A program made the position numbers and the translations under genes. Shown here piece by piece: positions 63,816-64,000 of a stretch of 64,000 nt of DNA (its first letter is position 1; every line of letters starts with the position of its first letter). The DNA is taken from the NCBI RefSeq assembly GCF_029714205.1, contig NZ_CP121648.1, positions 1,054,001-1,118,000 on the forward strand, given 5' to 3'. The notes under the pieces are model-generated. The model saw only the letters and a list, made by a program, of their open reading frames with translations, did not search any database and had not been told where the DNA came from. This DNA is from Methylobacterium sp. CB376 (GTDB lineage: Bacteria; Pseudomonadota; Alphaproteobacteria; Rhizobiales; Beijerinckiaceae).

Positions 63816-64000
63816 ATGGGTATCTTGGACAAGGCATGGAGTCCCGGACGGATCGTCGAGATGGGCACGTACGGGCTGGTCCGCTACGCCAAGATGAGCA
63901 ACGGCGAAACGATCTGGTGGGGGATGGAGGAGACGGTACCCCAGCAGGTGGCGCTGGCGGCCTGGGCCACGGAGGCCGAAGCCAAGCAATCACGCGCCGC
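63816..64000 (+). CDS. Hypothetical protein, cut by the window edge
   Basis: The first 61 codons are visible from ATG 63816, with AAGGAG nine bases upstream. Reads MGILDKAWSPGRIVEMGTYG, then RYAKMSNGETIWWGMEETVP and a helical continuation. No family recognised. Divergent from the MucR-type gene. Confidence 0.6.
   Translation, partial: MGILDKAWSPGRIVEMGTYGLVRYAKMSNGETIWWGMEETVPQQVALAAWATEAEAKQSRA

Overview
The window is GC-rich (roughly 70 % by eye in the core) and looks like the chromosome of an alphaproteobacterium, most probably Methylobacteriaceae (Methylobacterium or a close relative). The evidence is the FnrN/FixK-type regulator with matching boxes, an alphaproteobacterial LexA box (GAAC-N7-GAAC), a Ros/MucR regulator, extensin-family and GCG_CRPN-type exported proteins, and a DUF6880 gene fragment. 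The genus call is an inference from gene content, not a placement.

Core block 1 (about 1-26.7 kb). In order: a HARP-like hypothetical gene; a truncated nucleobase/nucleoside uptake and deamination operon (two ABC permeases plus a cytosine-deaminase-like amidohydrolase, with no ATPase or binding protein in the window); a degenerate-HAD/UbiA fusion; a polytopic membrane protein; a sensor histidine kinase; an oxygen-response cluster (universal stress protein, cytochrome c, FnrN-type regulator, hypothetical gene, hemN) carrying four FNR/FixK-like boxes; a TonB receptor with a DUF2946-like partner; a three-gene surface glycosylation operon (GT2, methyltransferase, YfhO-like); an extensin-family lipoprotein; a GCG_CRPN protein; plsC; gph; and tRNA-Val(CAC). 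A dispersed repeat of about 75-120 bp sits exactly on the stop codon of three of these genes.

Island 1 (about 26.7-34.0 kb). Lower GC. It holds a TacA/TacT pair with a broken toxin, an IS3-family element, an IetA/IetS-like AAA ATPase plus subtilase pair whose subtilase has a late nonsense codon, a 46-codon imuA remnant behind an intact SOS box, an IS630 3' remnant and an integrase 5' remnant.

Core block 2 (34.0-40.4 kb). guaA, a frameshifted exported esterase, an RsmB-type rRNA methyltransferase, a small lipoprotein, guaB and a small exported protein.

Island 2 (about 40.4-61.3 kb). A mosaic of decayed mobile DNA (IS6, IS630 and IS66 transposase remnants, an integrase remnant, and five serine-recombinase or recombinase-like remnants) with small live-looking genes between them: an orphan double-glycine-leader peptide, an HD-domain protein, a twin CX6C exported protein, a GNAT protein, a metzincin protease with six FG-GAP repeats, a GFA protein, an HDAC-like deacetylase and an MFS transporter. 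Three copies of a double-hairpin element of about 105 bp occur only here.

Right edge (61.5-64 kb). A periplasmic catalase-family peroxidase, an exported small protein, a MucR-type regulator with a small membrane protein directly behind it, and the start of another gene.

Positions of starts were chosen from ribosome binding sites, signal peptides and family lengths. No database search was possible, so family names rest on motif recognition.
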